From NCBI RefSeq assembly GCF_022267515.1, contig NZ_JAKFGB010000005.1, positions 289,725-353,724 on the forward strand: a stretch of 64,000 bases of DNA. Reading direction: 5' to 3'. Shown piece by piece: positions 25,958 through 36,106 of the stretch; within the stretch, counting starts at the first letter, position 1; each line of letters opens with the position of its first letter. A program made the translations under genes and the position numbers. A model generated the notes under the pieces. That model made no database searches. It saw only the letters and a list, made by a program, of their open reading frames with translations, and had not been told where the DNA came from. The stretch is from Rubinisphaera margarita. Its GTDB lineage: Bacteria > Planctomycetota > Planctomycetia > Planctomycetales > Planctomycetaceae.

Positions 25958-28900
25958 ATGCTGAATGCAATTATCCGCTTTGCACTCCGGCAGCGACTGC
26001 TGGTGATGGCGATCACGCTGCTGATGTGCGGCTACGGCACCTGGCAGGCGCTCCACGCACCGATCGATGTCTTTCCGAATCTGAATCGGCCCCGCGTGGT
26101 CATTATGACCGAAGCCCCCGGACTCGCTCCGGAGGAAGTCGAGTCGCTGATCACCTTCCCGATTGAAACGGCTGTGAACGGAGCCAACGGGGTGCAGGCC
26201 GTTCGGAGTTCGTCAGGCGTCGGGATCTCCGTCATCTACGTGGAGTTCGACTGGGGAACCGATATCTACGATGACCGACAGATCGTGAACGAGCGGCTGC
26301 AACTGGTCACCGACCGGTTGCCGGAAGGGATTAGTCCACAACTCGCACCCGTCTCATCGATCATGGGGCAGGTCCTCATGTTGGGGATGTGGAGTGAGGG
26401 AGGCGAGACCGAGCCGATTGAAGTTCGCACAATGGCTGACTGGGTGGTCCGTCAACGGCTGTTGACCATTCCCGGCGTTTCGCAGGTCTTCACCATGGGA
26501 GGCGGTCGAAAGCAGTTTCAGGTTCTGGTCGATCCCGACGCTCTGCTGCGATACGGCGTCACGCTGCACGAAGTCAAGCAGGCTGTTCAGGACAGCAATG
26601 AAAACGCGACGGGCGGCTATCTCGACGAACAGGGGCCGAATGAATTGCTGGTTCGTGCTCTCGGACGCATTCAATCGATCGAAGACCTGCAGAAAGTCGT
26701 TGTCGCCACGCGGAACGAGCGACCGATTGTGCTGGCTCAGATCGCCCGCGTTATTGAAGGGGCTCAGGTCAAACGGGGCGACAGTGCCGCCTATGTCCGC
26801 ACCGGGGCCGGAGAGTTCGTCGGCGGCCCGGCGGTTGTGCTGACGATCAACAAGCAACCCGAAGCCGACACTCGAGCGGTTACCGAGGCGGTCCTGGAAG
26901 CCGTGGAAGATCTTCGTCCCTCGCTTCCGCAGGACCTTCGAGTGGAGCCGCTCTATTCGCAGAAACTGTTCATCGATCGAGCCATCGAAAACGTCGTCGA
27001 AGCGCTGAGAGACGGCGGGATTCTGGTGGTCATCATTCTCTTTCTGTTCCTGATGAACATCCGGACGACATTTATCACGCTCACAGCGATTCCACTTTCG
27101 CTGTTGATGACCGTGATCGTGTTCTCGTTCTTCGGTCTGTCGATCAACACAATGACACTCGGCGGCCTGGCAGTCGCCATCGGGGAACTGGTCGACGATG
27201 CCATTGTCGATGTCGAGAACATCTTTCGGCGGCTTCGGGAGAACCGGCAGCAGGGGAACCCGAAGAATCCGCTGCTCGTTGTCTTTCAGGCCAGTGTCGA
27301 GATTCGAAACTCGATTGTCTTCGGCACAATGATCGTGATTCTGGTCTTCCTCCCGCTGTTCGCGCTCTCGGGCATGGAGGGGCGGTTGTTCACGCCGCTG
27401 GGAATTGCTTACATCGTTTCGATTCTGTCTTCACTGCTCGTCTCCCTGACGGTCACGCCCGTGCTTTCCTACTGGCTGCTGGCTGGGAAGAAAGATAGCG
27501 GGCACGAGAAAGATGGCCCGTTGCTCCGCCTGTTGAAATGGATCGGCGACAAAGTCATTCGTTTCAGTCTGAGAGTCCCGAGGCTCAATCTGATCGCGAC
27601 CGCACTGGCGGTCGGACTGGCCGGGCTCTTTCTGATCAATCTGGAACGCGACTTTCTTCCCCCATTTAACGAGGGGACGATTCAGCTGAATGTTGTGCTG
27701 CCGCCGGGAACGTCGCTGGGAACCTCGAACGATATCGCCGGTCGGGTTGAAGACCGACTCATGGCGATCGAGGACATTCTCTCGATCAGCCGCCGCACCG
27801 GCCGGGCTGAACTCGATGAACACGCCGAGGGCGTCAACATGAGCGAGATCCTGATCGAGCTCGATCCCGAATCCGAGCAGTCCCGTGAGGAGCAGATCGA
27901 AGAAATTCGTGAAGCCATGGGCGAAATCCCCGGGATTGTCACGGCTGTGGAGCAGCCGCTCGCTCACCTGATCTCACATATGCTATCGGGCGTGAAAGCT
28001 CAGATCGGGATCAAGATTTACGGAGACGACCTCGATCTGCTGCGTCGCAGTGCAGGGGAGATGCAGGCTGCAATCCAGTCCGTGCCGGGCGTGACCGATC
28101 TTCTGGTCGAGCCGCAGGTTATCATCCCTCAACTGCGGATCGAACTCGACCGTGACAAACTCCTGCTCTACGGTTTGACGGCTGCTGAAGTCAACACGTT
28201 CATCGAAACAGCGATGAACGGGCAGATCGTTTCGGAAGTCCTGCTCGGGCAGCGAACCTTTGACCTGTTAATCCGGCTGGACGAAGGCTATCGAGAGAAC
28301 CTGCAGGCGCTGAAACGGCTGACGATTGAGATGGAGAACGGCGGGAAGATTCCACTCGAAGCCGTGGCCGACATCTATGAATCGGGAGGTCCCAATACGA
28401 TCAATCGCGAGAATGTCCGACGGCGAATCGTGCTGCAGTGCAATGTCTCTGACCGCGGCGTGGTCGATGTCGTCCAGGAGATTCGCGAACGGGTGCTGCC
28501 CGTCGTCCAGTCGCTTCCGCCCGGGTACTTCGTTGAATACAGCGGCCAATTCGAGAGTCAACAGTCGGCGACCCGCATCATTGGAGCTCTGTTCGCCGTT
28601 TCGCTGGTCGGCGTCTTTCTCGTGCTGTTTACGATGTTCCGTTCCGTAAAACTGTCGCTGCAGGTAATGGCCGCACTGCCGATGGCGTTCATCGGCTCGG
28701 TTGCCGCCCTGGTGATGACCGGTCAGACGCTAACCGTGGCCGCCATGGTCGGGTTCATTTCCCTGGGCGGGATCGCTTCCCGCAACGGAATCCTGCTCCT
28801 CAATCACTACCTGCATCTGGTCCGACACGAAGGCGAGGACTGGACGAAAGAAATGATTGTTCGTGCGGGACTGGAGCGTCTCGCTCCGGTGCTGATGACT

Positions 28901-29158
28901 GCGCTCACGTCCGGGATCGGCCTCGTGCCGCTGGTACTGGCCGCGGGCGAAGCCGGCAAGGAGATTCTCTATCCGGTAGCGACGGTCATTCTCGGGGGAC
29001 TGATCAGTTCGACACTCTTGGACTTCTTTGTCCACCCGGCACTCTTCTGGTTGTTCGGTCTCGAAGAAGCCCGGCGTGTGGTGGACGAATCGAACATGGA
29101 ACTTGAGCTCATCCTCCCCGAACAGGAACCCGTCGAAGAACGGACTGTTGAAGTTTGA
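25958..29158 (+). CDS. Heavy-metal RND efflux pump (CzcA/CusA family)
   Basis: 1066 aa, the normal length. It begins MLNAIIRFALRQRLLVMAI and has the twelve-helix RND layout with two large periplasmic loops. PNLNRPRVVIMTEAPGLAPEEVE is typical of the HME group. The TM4 region reads GGLAVAIGELVDDAIVDVENIFRRL, which carries the acidic proton-relay residues. FIGSVAALVMTGQTLTVAAMVGFISLGGIASRNGILLLNHY covers TM10-11. The pump uses the proton gradient to expel cations such as Cu, Ag, Zn, Co or Ni; the metal is not decided by sequence, though the Cys/His-rich neighbours lean to copper. Strong ribosome site AGGAGGG seven bases before the ATG. Confidence 0.93.
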   Translation: MLNAIIRFALRQRLLVMAITLLMCGYGTWQALHAPIDVFPNLNRPRVVIMTEAPGLAPEEVESLITFPIETAVNGANGVQAVRSSSGVGISVIYVEFDWGTDIYDDRQIVNERLQLVTDRLPEGISPQLAPVSSIMGQVLMLGMWSEGGETEPIEVRTMADWVVRQRLLTIPGVSQVFTMGGGRKQFQVLVDPDALLRYGVTLHEVKQAVQDSNENATGGYLDEQGPNELLVRALGRIQSIEDLQKVVVATRNERPIVLAQIARVIEGAQVKRGDSAAYVRTGAGEFVGGPAVVLTINKQPEADTRAVTEAVLEAVEDLRPSLPQDLRVEPLYSQKLFIDRAIENVVEALRDGGILVVIILFLFLMNIRTTFITLTAIPLSLLMTVIVFSFFGLSINTMTLGGLAVAIGELVDDAIVDVENIFRRLRENRQQGNPKNPLLVVFQASVEIRNSIVFGTMIVILVFLPLFALSGMEGRLFTPLGIAYIVSILSSLLVSLTVTPVLSYWLLAGKKDSGHEKDGPLLRLLKWIGDKVIRFSLRVPRLNLIATALAVGLAGLFLINLERDFLPPFNEGTIQLNVVLPPGTSLGTSNDIAGRVEDRLMAIEDILSISRRTGRAELDEHAEGVNMSEILIELDPESEQSREEQIEEIREAMGEIPGIVTAVEQPLAHLISHMLSGVKAQIGIKIYGDDLDLLRRSAGEMQAAIQSVPGVTDLLVEPQVIIPQLRIELDRDKLLLYGLTAAEVNTFIETAMNGQIVSEVLLGQRTFDLLIRLDEGYRENLQALKRLTIEMENGGKIPLEAVADIYESGGPNTINRENVRRRIVLQCNVSDRGVVDVVQEIRERVLPVVQSLPPGYFVEYSGQFESQQSATRIIGALFAVSLVGVFLVLFTMFRSVKLSLQVMAALPMAFIGSVAALVMTGQTLTVAAMVGFISLGGIASRNGILLLNHYLHLVRHEGEDWTKEMIVRAGLERLAPVLMTALTSGIGLVPLVLAAGEAGKEILYPVATVILGGLISSTLLDFFVHPALFWLFGLEEARRVVDESNMELELILPEQEPVEERTVEV

Positions 29159-29203
29159 ACCGCGGAAACGGTTCCCTCATTCTCAATGCTGAAAGGAATA
29201 GCA

Positions 29204-29731
29204 ATGTTACGAATTCACTCTCTTCTGTCGCTGGTTGCTCTGCTGGTCGGCCTGGTCGGATGCGAGCCCCAATCGGCTCCTCCGGCTTCCGAGACCACTA
29301 ACGGGCAGGCAGAAAGCGGCGGCCATGACCACGCCGAACATGATCATCCCACCGAAGGTCCGCACCACGGAGAACTCATTGAATTGGGTAACGAAGAATA
29401 TCACGCGGAAATCATTCACGATGAAACGGCAGGCACCGTAACGATTTACATTCTCGATGCGGCGGCAAAGATGCAGGTTCCGATTGAATCGGCTGAGGTC
29501 ATCGTGAACACAACTCACGACGGACAGCCCGCTCAACACACGCTTCAGGCCAGTCCCGATGAGAATGATCCTGAGGGGAAGTCCTCGAAGTTCGTCTCCA
29601 GCGAATCAGACCTTGCCGCCCATCTTCATCAAGAAGGAGGTGAGCCCAGGCTCGTGGTGACGATCAATGGAAAGTCCTACCGGGGAACAATCGCCCACGA
29701 CCACAGCCACGAGCATGACCACGCCCATTAG
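29204..29731 (+). CDS. His-rich metal-binding-type lipoprotein
   Basis: 175 aa from ATG 29204 (AAAGGAA six bases upstream). The leader LLSLVALLVGLVGC carries a lipobox, so it is a lipoprotein. The mature part has His clusters HDHAEHDHPTEGPHHGEL and a C-terminal HDHSHEHDHAH. The middle is a beta-rich domain (HAEIIHDETAGTVTIYILD) seen in small proteins next to planctomycete efflux pumps. It follows the RND pump by 45 bases and is most likely the last gene of the operon. It may buffer or hand over metal ions to the pump in the periplasm. No enzyme motif seen. Confidence 0.72.
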   Translation: MLRIHSLLSLVALLVGLVGCEPQSAPPASETTNGQAESGGHDHAEHDHPTEGPHHGELIELGNEEYHAEIIHDETAGTVTIYILDAAAKMQVPIESAEVIVNTTHDGQPAQHTLQASPDENDPEGKSSKFVSSESDLAAHLHQEGGEPRLVVTINGKSYRGTIAHDHSHEHDHAH

Positions 29732-29901
29732 GCCGTGAATGTTTTGGCCGTTTTTGGCTGCATCATTCTCCTTCCCTCCGGAATTTCTTCGTCATTCTGG
29801 AACATTCTTCGCGTCCCACTGGAATTTGCTGCCGGCCCGCTAGAATAAAGGCTGCATTCAACTCGAGGTGACAGGATGTCATGCCGCCGCCTGGGACGTA
29901 A

Positions 29902-32900
29902 TTGCAGTTTGTTTGTACACACCGGCGGTCATATCTACAGGCGACGAGGCAACCAGGATTGAGCAGCGATTCGCACTCTGAGAGAGAGTTTCCCCAAAGC
30001 GGCGGAGTTCTACAAAGATTATTAGGGCCGAACGGTCTGGGCACACAACCGCGTCGGATATCCGACGCGGTTTTAGTCGGCTTTGCGGTTGCGCTTCTCG
30101 TTCTGCTGGTGACCGCTGCGATCAACTACATCCATACCCGCACACTGGTTGAGAACAGTCGTTCTGTCGCGGAATCGCAGGAGCTGATGGTTCAACTCGA
30201 AGGGCTTCTCTCCAATATCACCGATGCCGAGACAGGCCAGCGTGGTTTTCTCCTCACGCTTGATGAATCGTATCTCGACCCATACGAGTCTTCCGCATCC
30301 CTGGTCCATTCCGATCTGCGGAAGCTCGAAGAGCTGTTGCATGAGAACGAAACTCCATTGGGGCGGCTTCCCGATTTGAACCGAGCCGTGCAGGCCAAAC
30401 TCGATGAATTGCGAGAGACGATCGATCTGGCGAAAGATGGCGATCGGGAGGCGGCTCTCGTCATCGTCCAGAGTGATGTCGGCAAGAGGCTGATGGATGA
30501 GATCCGCACAATCCTTGGATCCATGCAGGAGACTGAAGCCGAAGATGTGCGGAAACGGCTGCTTGAGACGGAGCAGAGTTTTCAGTCTGCGGTCGCCTCG
30601 GCGGTGTTGTCCACCCTGGTCGGAGTCGCGCTCCTCGGGTTTGTGTTCTATCTCGCCCTCCGGAATATTCGCCAGGAGCAGGCGGCGACCGCCGAAATGA
30701 CCGCCCAGCGTGAACTTTACCTGACGACCCTGGCCAGCATCGGCGATGCGGTCATCAGTACCAATGCTGAGGGGGATGTTGTTTTTCTGAATACCGTTGC
30801 CGAGAGCCTGACCGGTTGGACAACCGCCGACGCCTCTGGTCGACCGCTGACGGAAGTCTTTCGAATTATCAACGAGACCACGAGAGCGACGGTGGAGAAT
30901 CCGGCGTTGCGAGCCATTCGCGAGGGCGTCATCGTTGGACTGGCCAATCATACGCTACTGATCACACGCGATGGACAGGAAGTGGCGATCGACGACAGTG
31001 CCGCTCCGATTCGAGATGATGCCGGGGAAGTGATCGGGAGTGTGCTCGTTTTTCGCGATATCAGCAGTCACAAGTTTTCGGTGCGACGACTGGAGGCAAG
31101 CGAAGCCCGCATGCGGTCGATGCTCAACTCGGCTCTGGACGGCATTATTTCCATCGACCACCGGGGCAACGTGATCGAGTTCAACAAGTCCGCCGAAAAG
31201 ATGTTCGGCTATACGCGGGACGAAGTTCTTGGCAATGAAATGGCGAACTTCATCGTTCCGCCGTCGCTTCGTGGGAGACATCGCGATGGCCTGGAACGGT
31301 ATCTGAAAACAGGTGTCGGCCCCGTTCTCGATCAGCGTCTGGAACTGACCGCGGTTCGGAGAGACGGCGAAGAGTTTCCCGTGGAAATCTCGATCACACG
31401 CATCGAAACCGTCGGGCCCCCGCTGTTTACCGGATACGTTCGCGATATCACCCAGACGAAGTTCGCCGAGCAGCAGCGACAGGAGTCCGAGCGGCGTTTT
31501 CGGATGCTCGTCGAACAGATTCAGGACTACGCCATCTTCATGATGGACCCGGAGGGACGGGCAACCTCGTGGAATGTCGGAGTTCGGCGATTGCTCGGTT
31601 ACGAGGAAGACGAATTCATCGGTTTGAGAGTCTTCAAAGCGGCCTTCACGCCGGAGGATCTGGAAACCGGGATCGATGAAGCGGAATTGCGTCAGGCTGC
31701 CACTGAAGGGCGCGGTGGAGATGACCGTTGGAAGTTACGAAAAGATGGAAGCCGTTTCTGGGCTTCGGGAATCACGACCGCGCTGCACGACGAAGACGGC
31801 AATTTGCTGGGCTTCATGAAGGTGATGCGGGATCAGACGGATCGCAAGCGGCTCGAAGATGAGCTTCGGAAAATTGCGGCCGATCTCTCCGAAGCGGACC
31901 GACGAAAGACCGAGTTTCTCGCCACGCTGGGGCACGAACTTCGCAATCCGCTGGCGCCGATCCGAACTGGCCTGGAAGTCATGAAGCTGGCCAGAGACGA
32001 GCCGGAGACCATCGAGGAAGTTCGGCTGACGATGGAACGACAAACCCATCAGATGATGCGTCTGATCGATGATCTGCTCGATGTGTCACGGATCACCCGC
32101 GGCAAGCTGGAACTTCGCCGATCGATGGTTCTCGTGGGCGACGTGGTCGGCAGCGCCGTTGAGGCGGCGCGACCTTTTGTCAATGATGCTCAACATGAGT
32201 TGACCGTCGAGTTGCCGGAAGAACCGATCGAGATGTACGGCGACCCGCATCGACTCGCCCAGGTCTTCTCGAATCTGTTGAATAACGCAGCAAAGTATAC
32301 GCCGGTCGGAGGACATATCTGGCTGACCGTTCGCCGACTGGACGACGATGTGGTCATCAGCGTTCGGGATAACGGCCTCGGGATCCCGGCGGAGATGCAG
32401 GAGAGTATTTTTGAGATGTTCACCCAGATCGATCGTCCGCATGAGTTCGGCCACACCGGACTGGGGATCGGTCTGACACTCGTCAAGAGATTGATAGCAC
32501 TTCATGGAGGAACGATCGAAGTGAAAAGCGATGGGCCTGATCACGGAAGCGAATTCACAGTTCGATTACCAGTAATGACGGAGTCGGCGGCCACAAGCGT
32601 TCTGCTTGAGGATCCCCCGAGCGGAAATCCGCCTCTCAAGGTCCTGGTTGTCGATGACAACGAAGCGGCTGCATCCATGCTGTCTATGGTTGTCAGCATG
32701 CTCGGCAATGAAGTCCGCATTGCTCACGACGGAAGCCAGGCCGTTCAGGTGGCCAGCCAGTTTCGTCCAGAGGTGATCCTGATGGATCTCGGCATGCCGA
32801 ATATGAATGGATTCGAGGCGGCTCGCGAAATCCGCAAACAGGAATGGGGCAAGACGATGGTCCTGGCGGCTCTGACAGGGTGGGGGCAGGATGAAGATCG

Positions 32901-32997
32901 TCGGCGCTCGCGTGAAGCGGGCTTTGATCACCATTTCGTCAAACCCGCCGAGCCAGCCGAACTGCAACGGTTGTTTGCCGCGGTGAGCCGGAATTGA
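29902..32997 (+). CDS. CHASE3-PAS hybrid sensor histidine kinase
   Basis: Up to 1031 aa from a TTG at 29902; a TTG at 29959 with GAGG upstream is a credible alternative, and no ATG serves. TM1 spans ~54-76. A CHASE3 domain follows (NITDAETGQRGFLLTLDESYL), then TM2 at ~232-254. Three PAS domains come next (~265-385, 390-510, 515-635), with FNKSAEKMFGYTRDEVLG in the second. HisKA has LATLGHELRNPLAP with its phospho-His near 677. HATPase shows NLLNNAAKY near 788 and GLGIPAEM. The C-terminal receiver has the phospho-Asp in LMDLGMPNMNG (~959) and Lys in VKPAEP. A membrane sensor kinase with its own receiver; signal unknown and no separate regulator gene adjacent. Confidence 0.88.
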   Translation: MQFVCTHRRSYLQATRQPGLSSDSHSEREFPQSGGVLQRLLGPNGLGTQPRRISDAVLVGFAVALLVLLVTAAINYIHTRTLVENSRSVAESQELMVQLEGLLSNITDAETGQRGFLLTLDESYLDPYESSASLVHSDLRKLEELLHENETPLGRLPDLNRAVQAKLDELRETIDLAKDGDREAALVIVQSDVGKRLMDEIRTILGSMQETEAEDVRKRLLETEQSFQSAVASAVLSTLVGVALLGFVFYLALRNIRQEQAATAEMTAQRELYLTTLASIGDAVISTNAEGDVVFLNTVAESLTGWTTADASGRPLTEVFRIINETTRATVENPALRAIREGVIVGLANHTLLITRDGQEVAIDDSAAPIRDDAGEVIGSVLVFRDISSHKFSVRRLEASEARMRSMLNSALDGIISIDHRGNVIEFNKSAEKMFGYTRDEVLGNEMANFIVPPSLRGRHRDGLERYLKTGVGPVLDQRLELTAVRRDGEEFPVEISITRIETVGPPLFTGYVRDITQTKFAEQQRQESERRFRMLVEQIQDYAIFMMDPEGRATSWNVGVRRLLGYEEDEFIGLRVFKAAFTPEDLETGIDEAELRQAATEGRGGDDRWKLRKDGSRFWASGITTALHDEDGNLLGFMKVMRDQTDRKRLEDELRKIAADLSEADRRKTEFLATLGHELRNPLAPIRTGLEVMKLARDEPETIEEVRLTMERQTHQMMRLIDDLLDVSRITRGKLELRRSMVLVGDVVGSAVEAARPFVNDAQHELTVELPEEPIEMYGDPHRLAQVFSNLLNNAAKYTPVGGHIWLTVRRLDDDVVISVRDNGLGIPAEMQESIFEMFTQIDRPHEFGHTGLGIGLTLVKRLIALHGGTIEVKSDGPDHGSEFTVRLPVMTESAATSVLLEDPPSGNPPLKVLVVDDNEAAASMLSMVVSMLGNEVRIAHDGSQAVQVASQFRPEVILMDLGMPNMNGFEAAREIRKQEWGKTMVLAALTGWGQDEDRRRSREAGFDHHFVKPAEPAELQRLFAAVSRN

Positions 32998-33108
32998 GCA
33001 GACGTCCCTAGAGCATATTCATGCTTCTCCTGCAGTCGCTCGGCGTCAATCCCGGGCTATGCTGAGTTTTGCACCTGCACACGCCTGCATTTGAATTTTG
33101 ACTTTGCT

Positions 33109-34185
33109 TTAGACCGATCGGAAGTAGAAGACGATCAGTCCCGCGACGTAGACCAGCGTGACCCAGACCGAATCGATCCCCATTCCGAACAGGGTGCGGT
33201 CGCGTCGCTCAAGCAGTCCCCACATATAGAGAGCCGTAAGGACGATGCCGATCCCTCCCATGAACAACGCCGATTGATCGACAGCGTTCACAACCGGACC
33301 GGCTCGGAATGCCAGATCACTCGGCAGCAGCAGCGCGACTTCGAGGGAGTTGGTTCCGAAGATGTTGGAGATCGCCATCGTGTAGCTGCCGAGCCGAATC
33401 GCGCCGGCGGTAGTGCTGATCTCGGGAAGCGAAGTGGTCAGAGCAACCAGCGTGGCTCCCAGAAAACCGCCCGAGAGTCCCGTCTGTTCCGACAGCGCAT
33501 CGGCGGTCGCTGAGACGAGGAAGCCTCCAATCAACACGAACAGACAATTGTAGGCAAACTGAATCCAGATTCCCCACTCCAGCCGTGTTCCCTGGCCCTG
33601 TTCAGACGCGTGATCACTGGCGTTCTCCTCGGGGTTGTTCTTTTCGGAGAGTGCTTCGGGAAGCTCAGTCGGAACCCACGACTCTCGATTCTCAAAGCGA
33701 TTCATGTAATAGAGCGAAGCGGCATAGACCGCACCCAGCAACAGAGGCCAGAAGCCAATGTGTGCGAACAGCGTCACATCGCCCGCGGAGATGGCGCACA
33801 CGCCGACGGCGATCTGCAGAATCAGCAGCGTCCCCCCCAGAAGCAGAACCGGGCTCGGAGAAAAATAAGTCAAAGCTCCCTTCACGACCCAGAAGTCGAT
33901 CAGCGCCAGAACGGCGAGTTGCATGGCAACGCCACCGAACAGATTGTTCATCGCCAGGGAGGCATTTCCCAGCCAGCTCGCTGTGACGGTGGTCGCGATC
34001 TCAGGCAACGAGGTGGCCCCGCCCAGCAGAAGAGCCCCCGCCAGAGCTTTGGACATGTTCGATCGCTCGGAAATCTGATCGGCGATGTGCGAAAGTTTCG
34101 TTCCGGATCTCCAGACCAGCAGGCCTCCGACGAAGAGTATCAGCAGGTTGATCCACGGGCTGTATGTATGAAAATCGAATGTCAT
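33109..34185 (-). CDS. CaCA-family sodium/calcium exchanger-like protein
   Basis: 358 aa with about ten hydrophobic helices. Two alpha-repeats are clear: GGATSLPEIATT...NNLFGG (near 54-85) and ALTTSLPEISTT...SNIFGTNS (near 245-275), with the acidic residue of SLPE that binds the cation. A charged loop (~178-205) separates the halves. This is the CaCA superfamily, inner-membrane cation/Na+ or H+ exchangers. The gene is monocistronic on the minus strand, ending 112 bases from the sensor kinase stop. A strong terminator separates it from the DUF892 gene upstream. Substrate is not predictable; it is the first of three such genes in 11 kb. Confidence 0.85.
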   Translation of the reverse strand: MTFDFHTYSPWINLLILFVGGLLVWRSGTKLSHIADQISERSNMSKALAGALLLGGATSLPEIATTVTASWLGNASLAMNNLFGGVAMQLAVLALIDFWVVKGALTYFSPSPVLLLGGTLLILQIAVGVCAISAGDVTLFAHIGFWPLLLGAVYAASLYYMNRFENRESWVPTELPEALSEKNNPEENASDHASEQGQGTRLEWGIWIQFAYNCLFVLIGGFLVSATADALSEQTGLSGGFLGATLVALTTSLPEISTTAGAIRLGSYTMAISNIFGTNSLEVALLLPSDLAFRAGPVVNAVDQSALFMGGIGIVLTALYMWGLLERRDRTLFGMGIDSVWVTLVYVAGLIVFYFRSV

Positions 34186-34223
34186 GCAACGACCAGTCGC
34201 CGGGCGGCGAAAAGATAAAAAGC

Positions 34224-34261
34224 GAAAGCAGGCGAATCCATTGAACGATTCGCCTGCTTTC
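34224..34261 (-). terminator. Rho-independent terminator of the DUF892 gene
   Basis: Fifteen perfect pairs (34224-34238 with 34247-34261, arm GAAAGCAGGCGAATC) around an eight-base loop. Read on the minus strand, the stem is followed by GCTTTTTATCTTTT, a U-rich tail. It lies 20 bases downstream of the DUF892 stop at 34281 and before the next minus-strand start at 34185. Confidence 0.9.
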
Positions 34262-34280
34262 TACCCCTGTTTCACGCAGA

Positions 34281-34793
34281 TTACGTGCGGGCGGCTTCCC
34301 GGTTGATGAAGCTTTCCGCCAGATTGGTGAGAATCTTGTCGGCATCACCTTCTTCGTCCAGCGTCTGCTGCAACAACTCGGCGGCCTGCGGCTGTCCCAG
34401 TCGTTGAGCCAGGTTCCGGATACAGCCGTATGCGGCAATCTCGTAATGCTCAACCCGCTGGGCGGCACAGATCAGAGCCGCGTCGATCACGTGGGCATCA
34501 CCCTTGGCGCTGATGACTTCTTCGCCTTCTTTGACCAGCCCCTTCATCGCTTCGCAGGTCTTGCCCTTCGCATCTTTGCCGAAGATCTTGAAGACCTGTT
34601 CGAGGCGGCGAATCTGACCCTCCGTTTCTTTCAGGTGTTCCTGAAAGGCTTTCTTGAGCTCCGGATCAGAGGCTTTGTCCGCCATCTGCGGAAGTGCCTT
34701 GGTCAGACGTTGTTCGGCATCATAAACGTCTTCCAGCTGATCAACGAAAAGTGCGTCCAGATCGTTGAATTCGGTTGATGTAAATAGTCCCAT
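34281..34793 (-). CDS. DUF892 / YciE-like ferritin-like protein
   Basis: 170 aa from ATG 34793 (AAAGGAAAT upstream). The open frame runs back to 35090 but that extension is not coding. It starts MGLFTSTEFNDLDALFVDQLEDVYDAEQRLTKALPQMADKA, the typical DUF892/YciE opening, and contains the helical E/H pattern of ferritin-like four-helix bundles (FQEHLKETEGQ, RVEHYEIAAYGCI, TLDEEGDADKIL). These cytosolic proteins are linked to stress responses and may bind di-iron; the reaction is unknown. It is transcribed alone and stopped by the terminator at 34224-34261. Divergent from an exchanger gene. Confidence 0.9.
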   Translation of the reverse strand: MGLFTSTEFNDLDALFVDQLEDVYDAEQRLTKALPQMADKASDPELKKAFQEHLKETEGQIRRLEQVFKIFGKDAKGKTCEAMKGLVKEGEEVISAKGDAHVIDAALICAAQRVEHYEIAAYGCIRNLAQRLGQPQAAELLQQTLDEEGDADKILTNLAESFINREAART

Positions 34794-35068
34794 TGTGATT
34801 TCCTTTCGTTTCATTGCGGATGGACTCGCGTCCCATTCGGCGTTTCTTCCTGGCTGAATCGGGCTGCAAACATCGTTCCACCAAATCGGCGTCCCCGAGG
34901 AACGCAATGCGGCCTCTCGGGGCGATGCTGAGCCCGATTCACTTTCGGGCCTCAAGTTCCGGAGTCCCGGCTCAGGCAAACCCTGACTCGACGCTTGGCA
35001 CGATATTCGTTCAACGGAAGATCTGGTTAGTTTCCCCGATCGCACGGCCCCTTTTGATTCTGGACCAG

Positions 35069-36106
35069 ATGTTCGATTTTGAACTCTCACTCGCCGGTAA
35101 TTTCACCGTTTTCTGCATCGCGGCTGTCGTGATCGGTTTCGCGGGCGCGAGAGCGTCACGGTTTGCCGATCAACTGGCCGACAGCACAGGATGGGGAGAA
35201 GCACTCACCGGAACCATCTTTCTGGGATTCATGACCGCATTGCCCGGCTTCATCGCCTCGCTGGTGACCGCGATGAAAGGCATGCCGGCTTTGGCCATCA
35301 GTAATGCTCTCGGCGGCATCGCCATCCAGACCGCAGCGCTCGGAGTGGCCGATATCGCCTATAAACGGGCGAATCTGGAGCACGCGGCTGCCTCGGTGCC
35401 GAATATGATGCAGACCGTAATGCTGCTCGCGCTTCTGGTTCTCGTGCTTCTCGGGTTAAGCAGTCCCGACGTCACGGTGGGTCACGTTCATCCCGCTTCG
35501 ATTCTCCAGATCATCGTGGCCGCCTGCGCGTTCGTCATCGTCGTCCGTGTGCGGCAGGATCCGATGTGGAAACCGGTGCAAACGGATGAAACGCGAGTCG
35601 ATCGGCCCAACGAAGACTATGTCGAGCGGGATTCCCGGAAGCTCGGATTGGCTCTGCTGGTCGTGGCCGCCCTGACCGCCCTGAGCGGAGCAGTGATTGC
35701 TGAAGCGGCACAGAACATCGTGGAACAGACCGATTTCTCGGAGATTCTCGTCGGCGGCTTACTGATGGCGGTTGCGACCTCGTTGCCGGAACTCGTCACC
35801 AGTGTGGCCGCAGTCCGAGAGGGAGCCCTGACGTTGGCAGTCAGCGATATTGTCGGCGGAAACTTCTTCGACGTTCTGTTTGTCGCGGGAGCGGACATCG
35901 TCTTTCTCAGTGGCTCGATCTATCACGCCGGGGACGTGGGTATGCGTGAGGTCTTTCTTGCCACGCTCACCATTCTGCTCAATCTGATTCTGTTGGCCGG
36001 CCTGATCTTCCGGCAGCGGGAAGGACCGGGACGGATCGGAATCGAAAGTTCTCTCATGCTGGGGTGCTACGTGATCGGATTCATCATTCTTTCACTGTCA
36101 TTCTAG
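35069..36106 (+). CDS. CaCA-family cation exchanger-like membrane protein
   Basis: 345 aa from ATG 35069; the upstream in-frame stretch to 34814 is not hydrophobic and looks non-coding. There are about ten membrane helices with two alpha-repeat motifs. The first is GFMTALPGFIASLVTAM...NALGG, where the usual Pro-Glu is Pro-Gly, so the acidic ligand is missing there. The second, AVATSLPELVTSVAAV...DIVGGNFFDV, is intact. The asymmetry is unusual in CaCA exchangers and may indicate altered ion choice. No strong ribosome site is seen. It precedes the cytochrome oxidase operon by 214 bases. It is the second CaCA gene in the window. Confidence 0.8.
   Translation: MFDFELSLAGNFTVFCIAAVVIGFAGARASRFADQLADSTGWGEALTGTIFLGFMTALPGFIASLVTAMKGMPALAISNALGGIAIQTAALGVADIAYKRANLEHAAASVPNMMQTVMLLALLVLVLLGLSSPDVTVGHVHPASILQIIVAACAFVIVVRVRQDPMWKPVQTDETRVDRPNEDYVERDSRKLGLALLVVAALTALSGAVIAEAAQNIVEQTDFSEILVGGLLMAVATSLPELVTSVAAVREGALTLAVSDIVGGNFFDVLFVAGADIVFLSGSIYHAGDVGMREVFLATLTILLNLILLAGLIFRQREGPGRIGIESSLMLGCYVIGFIILSLSF

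Noticed and set aside
34814..35068. N-terminal extension of the 35069-36106 exchanger
   Set aside because: The 85 extra residues are Arg/Ser/Pro-rich without membrane character, and the family fold begins at MFDFELSLAGN.
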